NCBI GenBank assembly: GCA_029783825.1
Contig: JAREIK010016280.1
Span: 1-64,000, forward strand
Origin: Sapria himalayana
Lineage: Eukaryota > Streptophyta > Magnoliopsida > Malpighiales > Rafflesiaceae
Reading direction: 5' to 3'
DNA length: 64,000 nucleotides
Of the stretch, positions 38,767 to 50,763 are shown in pieces. The notes beneath the pieces are model-generated. The model worked only from the letters and a program-made list of their open reading frames with translations. It was not told where the DNA came from and searched no databases. Made by a program: the position numbers and the translations under genes. Position 1 is the first letter of the stretch. Each line of letters begins with the position of its first letter.

Positions 38767-38813
38767 ATTTATTATTTATTATTTATTATTTATTATTTAT
38801 TATTTATTATTTA
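38767..38813 (+). repeat. Heptamer microsatellite TTATTTA
   Basis: Six to seven copies of a 7-bp unit expand the TTATTTATTATTTAGGG segment that normally holds two or three copies. Smaller runs are at the same monomer position near 27,799-27,823, 44,872-44,896, 51,256-51,281 and 61,918-61,939. Confidence 0.85.
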
Positions 38814-41800
38814 CGGATACCGGTTTAATTTAAATTAGATCCGTCTCACTAATAATTCATTTTGTAATTAATATTTTTATAAAAATAAACTGACAAATAA
38901 TTAAAATAAAAATTTAAAATTATACTGAATAAATAATAAAAAAAGATTTATGAATTATTATTAATGTATACTAGTTTAATATTTTAAGTACCGATAGTTT
39001 TTTTCTTTTATGACTTTAGCGATTTATGGTTTTATGCATTTAGTAGTTTATAGGTTTTATTTAAACAATGAAATAACAAAAAAATTATTTTTGATATTTT
39101 TTCACATTTTCAAAGGGTATAACCTTTGAAAATGTGATAATTTTAAAATTTTTTAAAAATGTGAATACAATATTTAGTAATAATAATCATTATAATTATA
39201 TATAATATAAACTAAATATAAACAATTTTATTGATAGATATGATATCCAAGTAAAATTTATTACTAAATAATAATTTTTTTTAGTTTTTGCTTCTTTCTA
39301 TAAGCTTATATTTTTTTGATGAAAATAAATTATTTAAATTATATTTGTATCACTCATAATTTATTTTGTAATTAATATTTTAATAAATTAATTAAATTAT
39401 ATTTAATGTTTACGAGTTTAATGGTTTAAGTATTAGGGGCTTTTGTGTTTAGGAGTTTAGAGGTTTATGTGTTAGGCATTAGTGGTCTATAACTTTTATT
39501 TAAACAATGATATAACAAAAAATTTATTTTTATTATTTTTTTAATTTTTGAAGGTTATAACCTTTGAAAATATATTAATTTTGAAATTCTTTTCAAATGT
39601 AAATATAATATTTAGTTAATATAAAATTATAAGTCATTTAAATTCAATATAAATAATTACATTGCTAGATATTATAATAATCATCAAAAAAAATTTAATA
39701 AACTATTATTAATAAGATAGATATTATTTAAAACATATTTGCAAAATCTAAATTTATTCAAAATCAAAGTAAAATATATTACTTAATAATAATTTTTATA
39801 ATGTTTTGCTTTTTTTATAACTTTATATTCTTGTTATTATATATAAATTATTTAAATTAATTTTTCTTACATATAATTTATGTTGTAATTTATAATTCTA
39901 TAATAATAAACTAATAAATAATTAAAATAATTATTTAAAATTATAATGAATACAAATAAAATTGAGGTTTATTATTTATTCTTCAGGATATACCGGTTTA
40001 ATGGTTTAAGTATTTAGGTGTTTATTGGTTTAGGAGTTTAGTGATTTAAGTGTTTAGACCTTTAGTGATTTATAGTTATTATCTATAGAATTAAAAAACA
40101 AAAATTTAATTTTTTGATTTTTTTTAATTTTTGAAGTTTGTAACCATTTAATATATAATAATTTTAAATATTTTTAAATGTGAATATAATATTTAGTTAT
40201 AATAATCTTAATAATTATATCTAATGTAAACTAAATATAAATAATTTTATTAATAGATATTATAATAATGATAAATAAATAAATAAACTAGTATTAATAA
40301 GAATGATATAAATTAAAATATAATTGTAGAATCTAAAATAAGTCAAAATCAAAATAAGATATATTACTAAATAATAATTTTTTATTTTAAAAATTATGCC
40401 TCATTTTATAAGCATATATATTTTTTTGATGGAAAATAAATTATTTAAATTATATCTATCACACTAATAATTTATTTTCTAATTAATATTTCTATCAAAA
40501 TAAATTGATATATAATTAAAATGAATATTTAAAATTATAATGAATACTAATAAAAAAAGATTTATTATTTATTATTTAATGTATACCTATTTAATGGTTT
40601 AAGTTTTTTGTGGTTATGGGGTTAAAAAGTTTATTGATTTATATGTTTCCACATTTAGGTGTTTATAGGTTTTATTTAATCAATGAAATAACAAAAAAAA
40701 TATTTTTATGAATTATCTTGATTTTCAAAGGTTATAACCTTTGAAAATATAATTATTTTTTAATCTTTCTAAAATTTGAATACAATACTTAGTTATAATA
40801 ATCTTAATAATTATATTTGATGTAAATTTAAAATAAAAAATTTTATTAATATATATTATTATAATGATCAAAAAATAAATTAATAAACTATTATTAATAA
40901 GATAGATATTAATTAAAATATATTTGTAGAACCCAAAATAATTCAAAATCAAAGTAAATTATATTACTAAATAAAATTTTAAATTTTTGAAATTTTATTT
41001 TTTTTATAAGCTTATATTTTTTTTCATAAAGAATAATATATTAAAATTATATATGTCTCACTCATTATTTATTTTGTAATTAATATTTCTATAAAAATAA
41101 ACTAAAAAATAATTAAAATGAATATTTAAAATTATAATGAATACAAATAAAAATGAAATTTATTATTTATTATTTAGGTTATATAGGTTTAATGGTTTAA
41201 GTATTTAGGGGTTTTTGGGGTTTAGGAGTCTAGAGATTTAAATGATTAGGCATTTTATGGTTTATATGTTATATTTAAAAAATACAATAATAAAAAAATT
41301 ATTTTTGTGATTTTTTATCATTTTTGAATGTTATAATTTTTGAAAATATAATAATTTTTATATTTTTTTCTAATGTAAATATAATATTTAATTATAATAA
41401 TCATAATAATTACAAGACATTTAAATTCAATATAAGTAATTTTATTGATAGTTATTATAAAATTGATCAAATAACAAATTAATTAACTATTATTAATAAG
41501 ATTGATAGCAATTAAAATATAATTGCAAAACCTATATATAATGATTCAAAATTAAAGTAAAATATATTACTAACTAAAAATTTTTTCTTTTTAAATTTTT
41601 ACATCTTTTTATATACTTATATTTTTTTTGATTAAAAATAAATTATTAAAATATAGTTGTCTCGCTCATTATTTAATTTGTAATTAATATTTCTATAAAA
41701 AATAAACTAATTAATAATTAAAATGAATAATTAAAATGATAATGAATACAAATTAAAATGAGATTTATGATTTATTATATGTGGTATAAAGGTTTATTGG

Positions 41801-44800
41801 TTTGATTATTTAGGAATTTTGTCGTTTAGGAGTTTAGCATTTATGTTTTTAGGCATTTAGTGGTATATAGGTTTTATTTATATAATAAAAATACAAAATT
41901 TTTTTTGATTTTTTTTTAGATTTTGAAAGGTTATAACCTTTGAAAATAAAATAATTTCTAAAATCTTTTGAAATGTAATACCATGTATAATTATATTAAT
42001 CTTACTGATTATATATCATATAAATTCAATATAATAATTTTATTGATAGATATTATAGTAATGATCAAAAATTAAATTAATAAACAATTATTAATAATAT
42101 AAATATTAATTTAAAAAATATTTACATAACAAAAAATTATTCAAAATCAAATCAAAATATATTACTAAATAATAATATTTAATTTTTAAATTTATCATTC
42201 TTTTTATAAGCTTATATTTTTTTGATTAAAATAAATTATTTAAATAATATTTGTCTTACTCGCAATTTATTTTGTAATTAATTTTTCTAAATAATTAAAC
42301 TATAAATAATTAAAATGAATATTTAAAATTATAATAAATAGAAATAAAAATGAGATTTATTATTTATTAAGTAGTATATAGATGTTAAAATGTTTATGTA
42401 TTTAGGGGTTTCAGGGTTTATGAGCTTACTAATTTAAGTAAGTAAGCATTTTATGTTCTATAGGTTTTATTTAAAAAATAAAATAACTAAAAATTTATTT
42501 TTATTATTTTTTCTCATTTTTTAAGATTATAATCTTTGATAATATAATAATTTTTTAATTTTTTTCAAAAGTGAATACAATATTTATTTATAATAATAAT
42601 AATTATTATTATATATCATATAAATTCAATATAAACAATTTTATTGATAGATATTCTAATAATTATCATAAAATAAATTAAAATTTTATTATGAATAAGA
42701 TTGATATTACTTAAAATATAATATCAAAACCTAAAATAATTCAAAATCAAAGCAAAATCTATTACTAAATAATAATTATTTGTTTTTAAATTTTTCATTC
42801 TTTTTATATGCTTATTAATTTTTTGATGAAAAATAATTTTTATAAATTATATTTTTAACTCATAATTTATGTTATAATTAATACATATATAAAAATAAAA
42901 AACTAAACAATCAAAATGAATTTTTTAAATTATAATGAAAACAAATAAAAATGAAATTTATTAATTATTATTTAAGGTATACTGATTTAAAAAATTATAT
43001 ATATAGAGGTATCGGGATATTGTAGTTTAGTGATATAAATGCTTAGGCATTTAGTGGTGAATATGTTTTATTCTAAACAATATAATAACAAAGAAAATAT
43101 TTTTTTTTTATTTTTTCACATTTTCAAAGGTATAACCTTTGAAAAATGTGATAATTTTAAAATTTTTTTCAAAAGTGAATACAATATTTAGTTATAATAA
43201 TCATTATATTTATATATCATATGAATTCAATATAAACATTTTTATTGATAAATATTCTAATAATGATGAAAATATAACTAATAATCTATTATTAATAAGA
43301 TAGATATCAATTAAAATATAATTACAAAATTTAAATGATTCAGATGCAACGAAAAATATATTACTATAAATAATTTTTTATTTTGAATTTTATTTTGTTT
43401 TAAAAAGTTTACTATAATATTTTGATGTAAAATAATTTATATAAATTATATTTGTGTAACTCAGATTATTTGTTAATTAATATTTTTCTAAAAATAAACA
43501 AATAAATAATAAAAATGAATATTTAAAATTATAATTAAAAATGAGATTTATTATTTATTATTTAGGGTATACCGGTCTAATTTAAATTAGATCTGTCTTA
43601 CTAATAATTTATTTTGTATTTAATATTTCTATAAAAATAAACTAAAAATTAATTAAAATATAAATTTAAAATTATACTGAATAAAAATTAAAATTATATT
43701 TATGATTTATTATTAATTTATACTAGTTTAATGTATTAAGTATTTAGAGGTTTTGTCTTTTAGGAGTTTAGCGATTTAGGTTTTTAGCATTTAGTGGTTT
43801 ATAGGTTTTATTTAATCAATAAATAACAAAAAAATATTTGTAAATTTTTTGCATTTTCATAGGTTATAACCTTTGAAATATAATAATATTTAAAATTTTT
43901 TGAAATGTGAATACAATATTTAGTTATAAAAATATTAGTAATTATAAATGATATAAATTCAATATAAATAATTTTATTGATAGATATTATAATAATGATC
44001 AAATTTAAATTAATAAACTAATAATAAAAAGATTGAAATTAATTAAAAAATATTTACAAAACCAAAATTTATTCATAATAAAGTAAAATATATTACTGGA
44101 TAATAATTTTTAATTTTAAATTTTTACTTCTTTTATAAGCATATATTTTTTTTGTTTAAAAATAAATTAATTAAAATCTATATGTCACTCTCATAATTAA
44201 ATTTGTAATAAATATTTCTATAAAAATAAACTAATAAATAATTAAATTAATATTTAAATTTATAATAAATAGAAATAAAATTATATTTATTAATTATTAA
44301 GTATTATATAGCGGTTTAATGGTTTATGTAATTAGGCATTATGAGGTTTAAGAGTTTACTGATTTAACTGTGTATGCATTTAGTGGTTTATAGGTTTTAT
44401 TAAAAAAATTAAATAATAACAAATTTATTTTTATTATTTATTGATATTTTCAAAGGTTATAACCTTTGAAAAAATAATAATTTTTAAATTTTTCTTAAAT
44501 GTGAATACAATATTTGGTTATAATAATCATTATATTTATATATCATATAATTCAATATAAACAATTTTATTGATAAATATTCTAATAATGATCAAAAAAT
44601 AAATTAATAATATATTATTAATAAGATAGATATCAATTAAAATATAATTACAAAACCTAAAATGATTTACATGCAAAGCAAAATATATACTATATAATAA
44701 TTTTTTATTTTGCGTTTTTTTCTTTTAAAAAGTTTATCAATCATTTTTTGATGAAAAATAATTTATATAATTTATATTTGTCTAACTCAATTTATTTTGT

Positions 44801-47050
44801 AATTAATATTTATATATAATAATCAAATAAATAATTAAAATGAATATTTAAAATTATAATTAAAAAATGAGATTTATTATTTATTATTTATTATTTAGGG
44901 ATGCCTGTTTAATTTAAATTAGATATGTCTCTCTAATAATTTATTTTGTAATTATATTTTTATAAAATAAATTGATAAATAATTAATATAAAAATTTAAA
45001 ATTATACTCAATAAAAATTAAATGAGATTTATGATTTATTATTAATATATACAACTTTAATGATTTAAGTATTTAGAGGTTTTGTCGTTAAGAGTTTAGC
45101 GATTTATGTTTTAGGCTTTTAGTGGTTTATAGTTTTTATTTAAAAAAATAAAATTACAAAAAAATTTCTATAATTTTTTATCATTTCATAGGTTATAACA
45201 TTTGAAAATATAATAATATTTAAAATTTTTTGAAATTTTAATACAATATTTTGTTATAATAATATTAATAATTAATATATCATATAAATTCAATATAAAT
45301 AATTTTATTGATAGATAATATAATAATGATCAAAATTTAAATTAATAAACTATTAATAAAAATATTTATAATAATTAAAAAAATTTTACAAAACCCAAAA
45401 TGATTCAAAATTAAAGTTAATATAGTACTAGATAATAATTTTTAATTTTTAAATTTGTACATCTTTTATAAGCATATATTTTTTTTGATAAAAAATAAAT
45501 TAATTAAAATATATATGTCGCTCTCATAATTTAATTTTTAATAAATATTTCTATAAATTTAAAATAATAAATAATTAAAATGAATATTTAAAATTATAAT
45601 AAATAGAAATAAATATTCGATTTATTAATTATTAAGTAGTATATAGCGGTTTAATGGTTTATGTATTTATGCATTATGAGGTTTAGGAGTTTACTGATTT
45701 AACTGTATATGCATTTAGTTGTTTATAGGTTTTATTTAAAAAATAAAATAATAAAAAGGTTATTTTAATTATTTTTTGATATTTTCAAAGGTTATAACCT
45801 TTGAAAATATAATAATTTTAATTTTTTTTTATAAATGTGATTACAAGATTTAGTTACAATTATCATTATATTTATATATCATATAAATTCAATATAAAAA
45901 ATTTTATTGATAAATATTCTAATAATGATCAAAATAAATTAATAATCTATTATTAATAAGATAGATATCAATTAAAATATAATTACAAAACCTAAAATGA
46001 TTCAAAAACAAAGCAAAATATATTACTATATAATAATTTTTTTGTTTTGAAATTTTTTTTTCTTTTATAAAGTTTATCAATAATTTTGATGAAAAATTTA
46101 TATAAATTATATTTGTCTAACTCAATTTATTTGTAATTAATATTTATGTATAAATAAACAAATAAATAATTAAAATGAATATTTAAATTATAATGAAAAA
46201 AAAGAGATTTATTATTTATTATTTAGAGATATAGTTTAATTTAAAATTAGATCTGTCTCACAAATAATTTATTTGTTAGTAATATTTCTATTAAAATAAA
46301 ATTGATAAATAATTAAAATAAAAATTTAAAATTATACTGAATAAAAATTAAAATGAGATTTATGATTTATTATTAATGTATACTAGCTTAATGATTTAAG
46401 TATTTAGAAGTTTTTCCGATATGAGTTTAGTGATTTATGTTTTTAGGCTTTTAGTGGTTTATAGGTTTTATTTAAAAAAATAAAATAACTAAAAAAATTT
46501 CTATAATTTTTTATCATTTTCATAGGTTATAACATTTGAAAATATAATAATATTTAAAATTTTATGAACTTTTATTATAATATTTTTTATAATAATATTA
46601 ATAATTATATATCATATAAATTTAATATAAAAAATTTTATTGATAGATATTATAATAATGATAAAAAATTAAATTTATAAACTATTAATATTAAGATAGA
46701 TATTATTTAAAATATATTTTTAATTTACAAAACCCAAATTGATTCAAAATTAAAGTAACTTATATTACTTGATAATAATTTTTAATTTTTAAATTTATAC
46801 TTCTTTTATAAGCGTATATTTTTATTAGATAAATAATATATTCTTTAAATTATATTTGTTCCACTGATAATTTATTTTGTAATAAATATTTCTAAATAAA
46901 TACACTAATAAATAATTAAAATGAATATTTAAAAATATAATAAATAGCAATAAAAAATAGATTTATTAATTATTAAGTAGTATTTAGCGGTTTAATGGTT
47001 TATGTTATAGGCATTATGGGGTTTAGGAGTTTACTGATTTAACTTTATAT

Positions 47051-47058
47051 GTATTTAG
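47051..47058 (+). repeat. Left target-site duplication of the hAT element
   Basis: GTATTTAG, next to the left terminal repeat. The right copy is GCATTGAG at 50,756-50,763. Each differs by one base from GCATTTAG, the usual satellite sequence here, so a perfect 8-bp duplication at insertion with one later change on each side fits. Eight base pairs is the hAT signature. Confidence 0.85.
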
Positions 47059-47076
47059 TAGGGCTGCTCATGGGAC
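47059..47076 (+). repeat. Left terminal inverted repeat
   Basis: TAGGGCTGCTCATGGGAC; one mismatch (C for G at base 6) against the right end. Confidence 0.92.
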
Positions 47077-47262
47077 TCGGAGATTCACGACCAAACCCGA
47101 AGTCTTGTCCCGAAAAAATTGGGACTAATAAAAATCCTTTGACTTTGACTTTTCCCGTCCCATTCTTTCATGTATTTTTTCTTTTGGGACGGTTCCAGAT
47201 TTTAAGCAATATCCATCCCGAGAACCATCCTGTCCTAAAATATCGATACTAGAACCATGAGA
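47077..47262 (+). promoter_or_regulatory. Left subterminal repeat region of the hAT element
   Basis: Several copies of short C-rich or G-rich words (GTCCCG, TTCCCGTCCCATTC, TTTTGGGACGGTTCC, CATCCCGAGAACC, CCTGTCCT) in both orientations. In hAT elements such arrays bind transposase; here this is inferred from position and repetition. Short frames on both strands (47,049-47,252 and 47,125-47,334) are not genes. Confidence 0.6.
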
Positions 47263-47285
47263 ATATATATATATATATATATATA
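47263..47285. repeat. TA dinucleotide run inside the hAT element
   Basis: About eleven TA/AT units between the subterminal region and the leader of the transposase gene. Confidence 0.9.
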
Positions 47286-47287
47286 AC

Positions 47288-47645
47288 ATGAAGATGCCAC
47301 CAATTCCCCTACTGCCCATCCAATTCCAAAGCACCTATTGCTGTTCCGACGAGTTCCAGGCCACCTCACGCTGTTCCAGCCGTGTTCATTTAGGTCCAGC
47401 CCTTGTCCGTCGCACTTCTGGTTGCCTCCACCGTGTCTCAGATGCCATCAGCATTTTGGTTTGTTTTTCTAATGATAATTGAGTGATTAATTATTATTAT
47501 TATGTGTCTCAGTTAGTTTTGTTGAGTATTGGTTGTGGTGTTGTGGTTGGGCCGAATGGGTGCTGAATGTGTTATAGTATGTTTTGTAGTGCTTGCTTGT
47601 TTGAAATATTTATATGTATTTATACTTAACATAACATAGTAATTA
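47288..47645 (+). other. Leader region of the hAT transposase gene
   Basis: C-rich sequence with many TTCC and CACC words (47,288-47,460), followed by a T-rich stretch up to the likely start codon at 47,646. It probably represents the 5' untranslated region, possibly with an intron from about 47,461. No TATA box can be assigned with confidence. The 64-codon frame at 47,288-47,482 shows no known motif. Confidence 0.4.
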
Positions 47646-49787
47646 ATGGCAATGAAGATTGCACAATCCAGCGGTAAACAAAAAATACAATAAATTGAAG
47701 ATGATCACATCTCAAATGATCAAAGTACTGGTAAATCCAATCATCATCCTTTCACGAACCCTCCTATTGTTACGGCAGGATCTTCAATTCCAATTGTAAA
47801 AGAAAGTCCAGGTACATCTGAGCCTCAAGTTCATAAAAAGTATAATCTGCTGTTTGGGAAACTTATGAGATATTAGTTGATTCAGAGGGAAATGAAACTG
47901 GTAGGGTAGCTTGTATATGGTGTATGAAAGAATTTTTGGCAAAAACTGATCAAGGTACTTTGGGTTTATGGAAAAACTTGATAGAGAGTTGTAGCAAATT
48001 TCAACACAAAAAAGAATTAATAGAAGCTCACAAAGCTAAAGACAAGTCACAATCTTTGTTGAGTTTCACTAAAGGTACTAGTTCAGAGGATAACAAATTA
48101 ACTTGTTAGCAATTTGATCAAAAACTAGTTAGGGAGGCTTTGGTGAAAATGATCATAAAAGATGAATTACCTTTTTGTTTTGTTGAGAGGGATGAGTTTA
48201 AAAAGTTTTGTGAAGTTAGTGGGCATAAATTTAAAATTCCATCTAGGCACTCTTTACTAGGGGATTGTTTTTATTTGTTTGTGAAGGAAAAGAAGAAATT
48301 ATTTGATAGCATATCATCACATTGTTGTAGAGTTTCATTGACTACCGACACTTGGAATAGCATTCAAAATTTGTCTTATATATGTTCGAATGTTCATTTC
48401 ATTGATTCTCATTAAAATATGCATAAAAGGCTTTTGAACTTTTGTGTAATTAAAAGTTATTGGACTTAATATTAGAAATGCTATTGAGTTTTGCATGAAT
48501 GAATGGGGGTTGAGATTGTTGATGTTCATTATGGTTGACAATGCATCAAATAATGATGTTCCAGTTAAACAATTGAAAAAAAGGCTTGTGAAGAAAAGTG
48601 TTGTACCTTTGAAAGGTGAGCATTTTCATATGAGATATTGTGCTCATATTTTAAACATAATTGTCAGAGATGGCATTCAGTAGTTGAGGGTGCTATTCAA
48701 AAAATAAGAGATGTGGTGAAATATGTGAGGAGCACTCCTAAAAGATTAGATATGTTTAAGTTATGTGTTGAAGAAGCAAACTTGAAATATGATTCTTCAT
48801 TGCATTTAGATTGTCCAACAAGATGGAATTCAACTTATTTGATGCTACAAACTGATATAAAATATCAAAAAGAATTTGATAAGTTGGAGGGCAAAGACAA
48901 AAGGTTTTTGAAGGAGTTTGGTTCAAACGTTCCAACTGAGAGAGACTGAACAAATGCCAAAATTTTCGCTGGTTTCTTGAAAACATTTTATGAGGTAACT
49001 TGTAAATTTTCTGGCTCATAATATTCTACCTCTAGTGTTTATTTTCTTGAGATTATTCAAATTTTGAAAAATATTGAGATTTGTGAAAATAGAAGAGACA
49101 TAATGGTTTCTGAAATGGGTATGAAAATGAGGCATAAATTCAACAAATATTGGGGTTCTCTTCAATCAACAAATATTATGCTTTTTGTAGCAGTAGTGTT
49201 GGATCCTAGATATAAGCTCAAATATCTCAAGGTTAAGTACACTTAGAATTATGAAGAGGAATTGGCTAGGGATATGGTGAAAAAGGTTATAAATGCTTTA
49301 AATTAGATGATGGATGATTATAAAGATTTAAATGAAGATGAATCAAAAGAAGATTATTTCTCTTCTACTGTGTTGAAGAAAAATGATGATTTCTTTGATG
49401 GTAGTGATACTTATGTTGATGATTTTTTTTGTTGAATTGGAGAAAGAACAAAAAGTTACAGCTTTGGAAGAGTTGGATAGGTACTTGGAGAACAAACTTG
49501 AAAAAAATAGAATTGATTTTGATCTTCTAAACTAGTGGAAGGTAAATGAGGTTAGGTATCCTTCTTTGGAAAATATAGCAAGGGATGTATTTGCTATCCA
49601 AGCATCTACTGTGGCCTACGAATCTACATTTAGCACTGAAGGGAGAACTTTAGATTAATTTAGGAGTTCTTTAACACCTATTACGGCTGAAGTTTTCATA
49701 TGTCTACAAGATTGGTTGAGAAGCTCAAACAAACCTATTGAAATTGAAGAATTAGTTCAAGACCATGATGATAATGAATCAGGTTAG
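47646..49787 (+). pseudogene. hAT (Ac-like) transposase, multiply disrupted
   Basis: This is a relic of a BED-finger hAT transposase, which would bind the terminal and subterminal repeats and cut and paste the element. The likely start is ATG 47,646. The BED region (from 47,849) has C-I-W-C at 47,912-47,923, but the expected zinc-ligand histidine in WK-H-LIESC is Asn. Core motifs follow: FCEVSGHKFKIPSRH, CRVSLTTDTWNS, VDNASNND with the conserved Asp (about 48,534), RYCAHILNIIVRDG, LDCPTRWNSTY (about 48,800) and VLDPRYKLKYL (about 49,200). The C-terminal dimerisation domain has RYPSLENIARDVFAIQAST and ESTFSTEGRTLD (49,536-49,730). Breaks: stops at 47,691, 48,107, 48,413, 48,947, 49,019, 49,244, 49,304, 49,533 and 49,656; frame changes near 47,845, between 48,430 and 48,465, near 48,675, and in a T-run at 49,423-49,430. 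It cannot make transposase. Confidence 0.94.
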
Positions 49788-50572
49788 TATACAAATCTTG
49801 TAAATTTTAATTTCACTTTTACTTATTTTATTCATTCAATTTAATAAAAATATGGTTCAATTACAATTTTCAGAGGGTCTCAAGATCCAAATATTCTTGC
49901 AACTTTAGTTGGCGAACTAAATTTGGAATGGGTGTATTAAATTTTATGAGGTAATATTTTGTTTTTTTATTACTCTTTCATATAAGAAATTTATGTCTGC
50001 ATGATTAACACGTATTCATCTTTGGTTGTCCTTCTACAGTGGAGGAAGAAAAGGGAAAAGTTGTAGAAGAGATAATTAATTGGGTTTGGATTTTCATTGC
50101 TATTCCAGGATGGACCTTTGAAATGATTATTATAATGGGTGTTATTAGTTGTATTTTTTTGTTATATTAAGCTGCCTAATTTTAGTAATTACTTAAGTAG
50201 TAATTGTTGCTACCAATGTTTGTGGTCATCTTTAGCTATTCCTTAATATTTTATGTAATTATTTAAAATATGTAGTATTGCTATTATGGTTAAGTTTCAC
50301 TCGGCTGAACAAAACCAACTTGTGAAAAAATAAAGAACCAAATTAAGCACACAACTCAGTCCCATTCTATTTAACATTTCTATCCTTTTCTGCACATCAA
50401 AGCTTTTGACAAGGTAATGGAACTCGTTTGCGGTATTCAACCAATTTGACAAAACAAAATTGGCCCAATTTGAGTTTGAAAGATACATAACTAAGGAATG
50501 ATAAATGTTACAATAAAAGGTTTCGACAAGAACTAACTTAGCTAGTTTGAAGAAAATAAATTGAAAAAAATG
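49788..50572 (+). other. 3' non-coding part of the hAT element
   Basis: AT-rich sequence after the transposase relic. GGTTAGTAT at 49,782 and TTTTCAG before 49,875 could be an intron's ends, with a short last exon after it; this is only a possibility. The minus-strand frame at 50,297-50,623 overlaps the subterminal repeats and has no recognisable domain. Confidence 0.5.
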
Positions 50573-50737
50573 TCCGAACTCCGTTCCATCCCGGAACCAT
50601 TTTCTCCTACCCAAAATCCCCAATCTCCATCCTGTCCCGTCCGATTACTTTCAACCTATGGGACGAATCTGGATCTTCAAAAAAAAATCTCTGAACTGTG
50701 GGAAGGCACTGGAGATTTATAATCCCCATCCCGTCCC
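50573..50737 (+). promoter_or_regulatory. Right subterminal repeat region of the hAT element
   Basis: Repeated words TTCCATCCCGGAACC, CATCCTGTCCCGTCCG, TGGGACGAATC and CATCCCGTCCCGTCCC mirror those of the left subterminal region. They are inferred transposase-binding repeats. Confidence 0.6.
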
Positions 50738-50755
50738 GTCCCATGAGCACCCCTA
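50738..50755 (-). repeat. Right terminal inverted repeat
   Basis: GTCCCATGAGCACCCCTA, the reverse complement of TAGGGGTGCTCATGGGAC; 17 of 18 match the left end. Confidence 0.92.
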
Positions 50756-50763
50756 GCATTGAG
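50756..50763 (+). repeat. Right target-site duplication of the hAT element
   Basis: GCATTGAG, one base from the satellite consensus GCATTTAG. Satellite continues directly with TGGTTTATTGGTTTT. Confidence 0.85.

Larger units (their letters stand above)
34696..47058 (+). repeat. Satellite array, from LTR-like copy 3 to the hAT element
   Basis: About twenty rightward monomers. Octamer segments: g 34,710; h 35,300; m 35,890; c 36,430; n 37,025; a 37,600; b 38,190; a with duplication 38,815; c 39,405; n 39,990; e 40,580; f 41,170; g 41,780; h 42,370; m 42,980; then a/b pairs at 43,560/44,300, 44,890/45,640 and 46,230/46,980. The series c-n-e-f-g-h-m (39,405-43,000) recurs at 59,210-63,600. The a/b pairs form a locally regular dimer of about 1,335 bp. 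Frames at 40,725-40,952 and 43,808-44,002 are monomer translations. No gene. Confidence 0.86.
47059..50755 (+). mobile_element. Decayed hAT (Ac-like) DNA transposon
   Basis: A complete but inactive element of 3,697 bp. The termini TAGGGCTGCTCATGGGAC and, inverted, TAGGGGTGCTCATGGGAC match at 17 of 18 bases. It is flanked by 8-bp target duplications derived from GCATTTAG. Both subterminal regions are rich in CCCGTCCC/GGGACGG-type words, which in hAT elements commonly serve as transposase-binding repeats. The interior carries one plus-strand transposase gene broken by many stops and frameshifts. The element interrupts the octamer segment of a class b monomer and satellite resumes on both sides. 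It is the only clear transposon in the window, and its base composition is much less AT-rich than the array. Confidence 0.95.

Noticed and set aside
534..44002. Many open frames of 60-100 codons in the satellite and blocks
   Set aside because: Their products are low-complexity (runs of I, N, K, Y, L), they shift or break in sister monomers, and no domain is recognisable. They are chance frames of AT-rich repeats.
50297..50623. Minus-strand 108-codon frame in the hAT element
   Set aside because: It overlaps the subterminal repeats and 3' non-coding part, has no domain, and lies opposite to the transposase.
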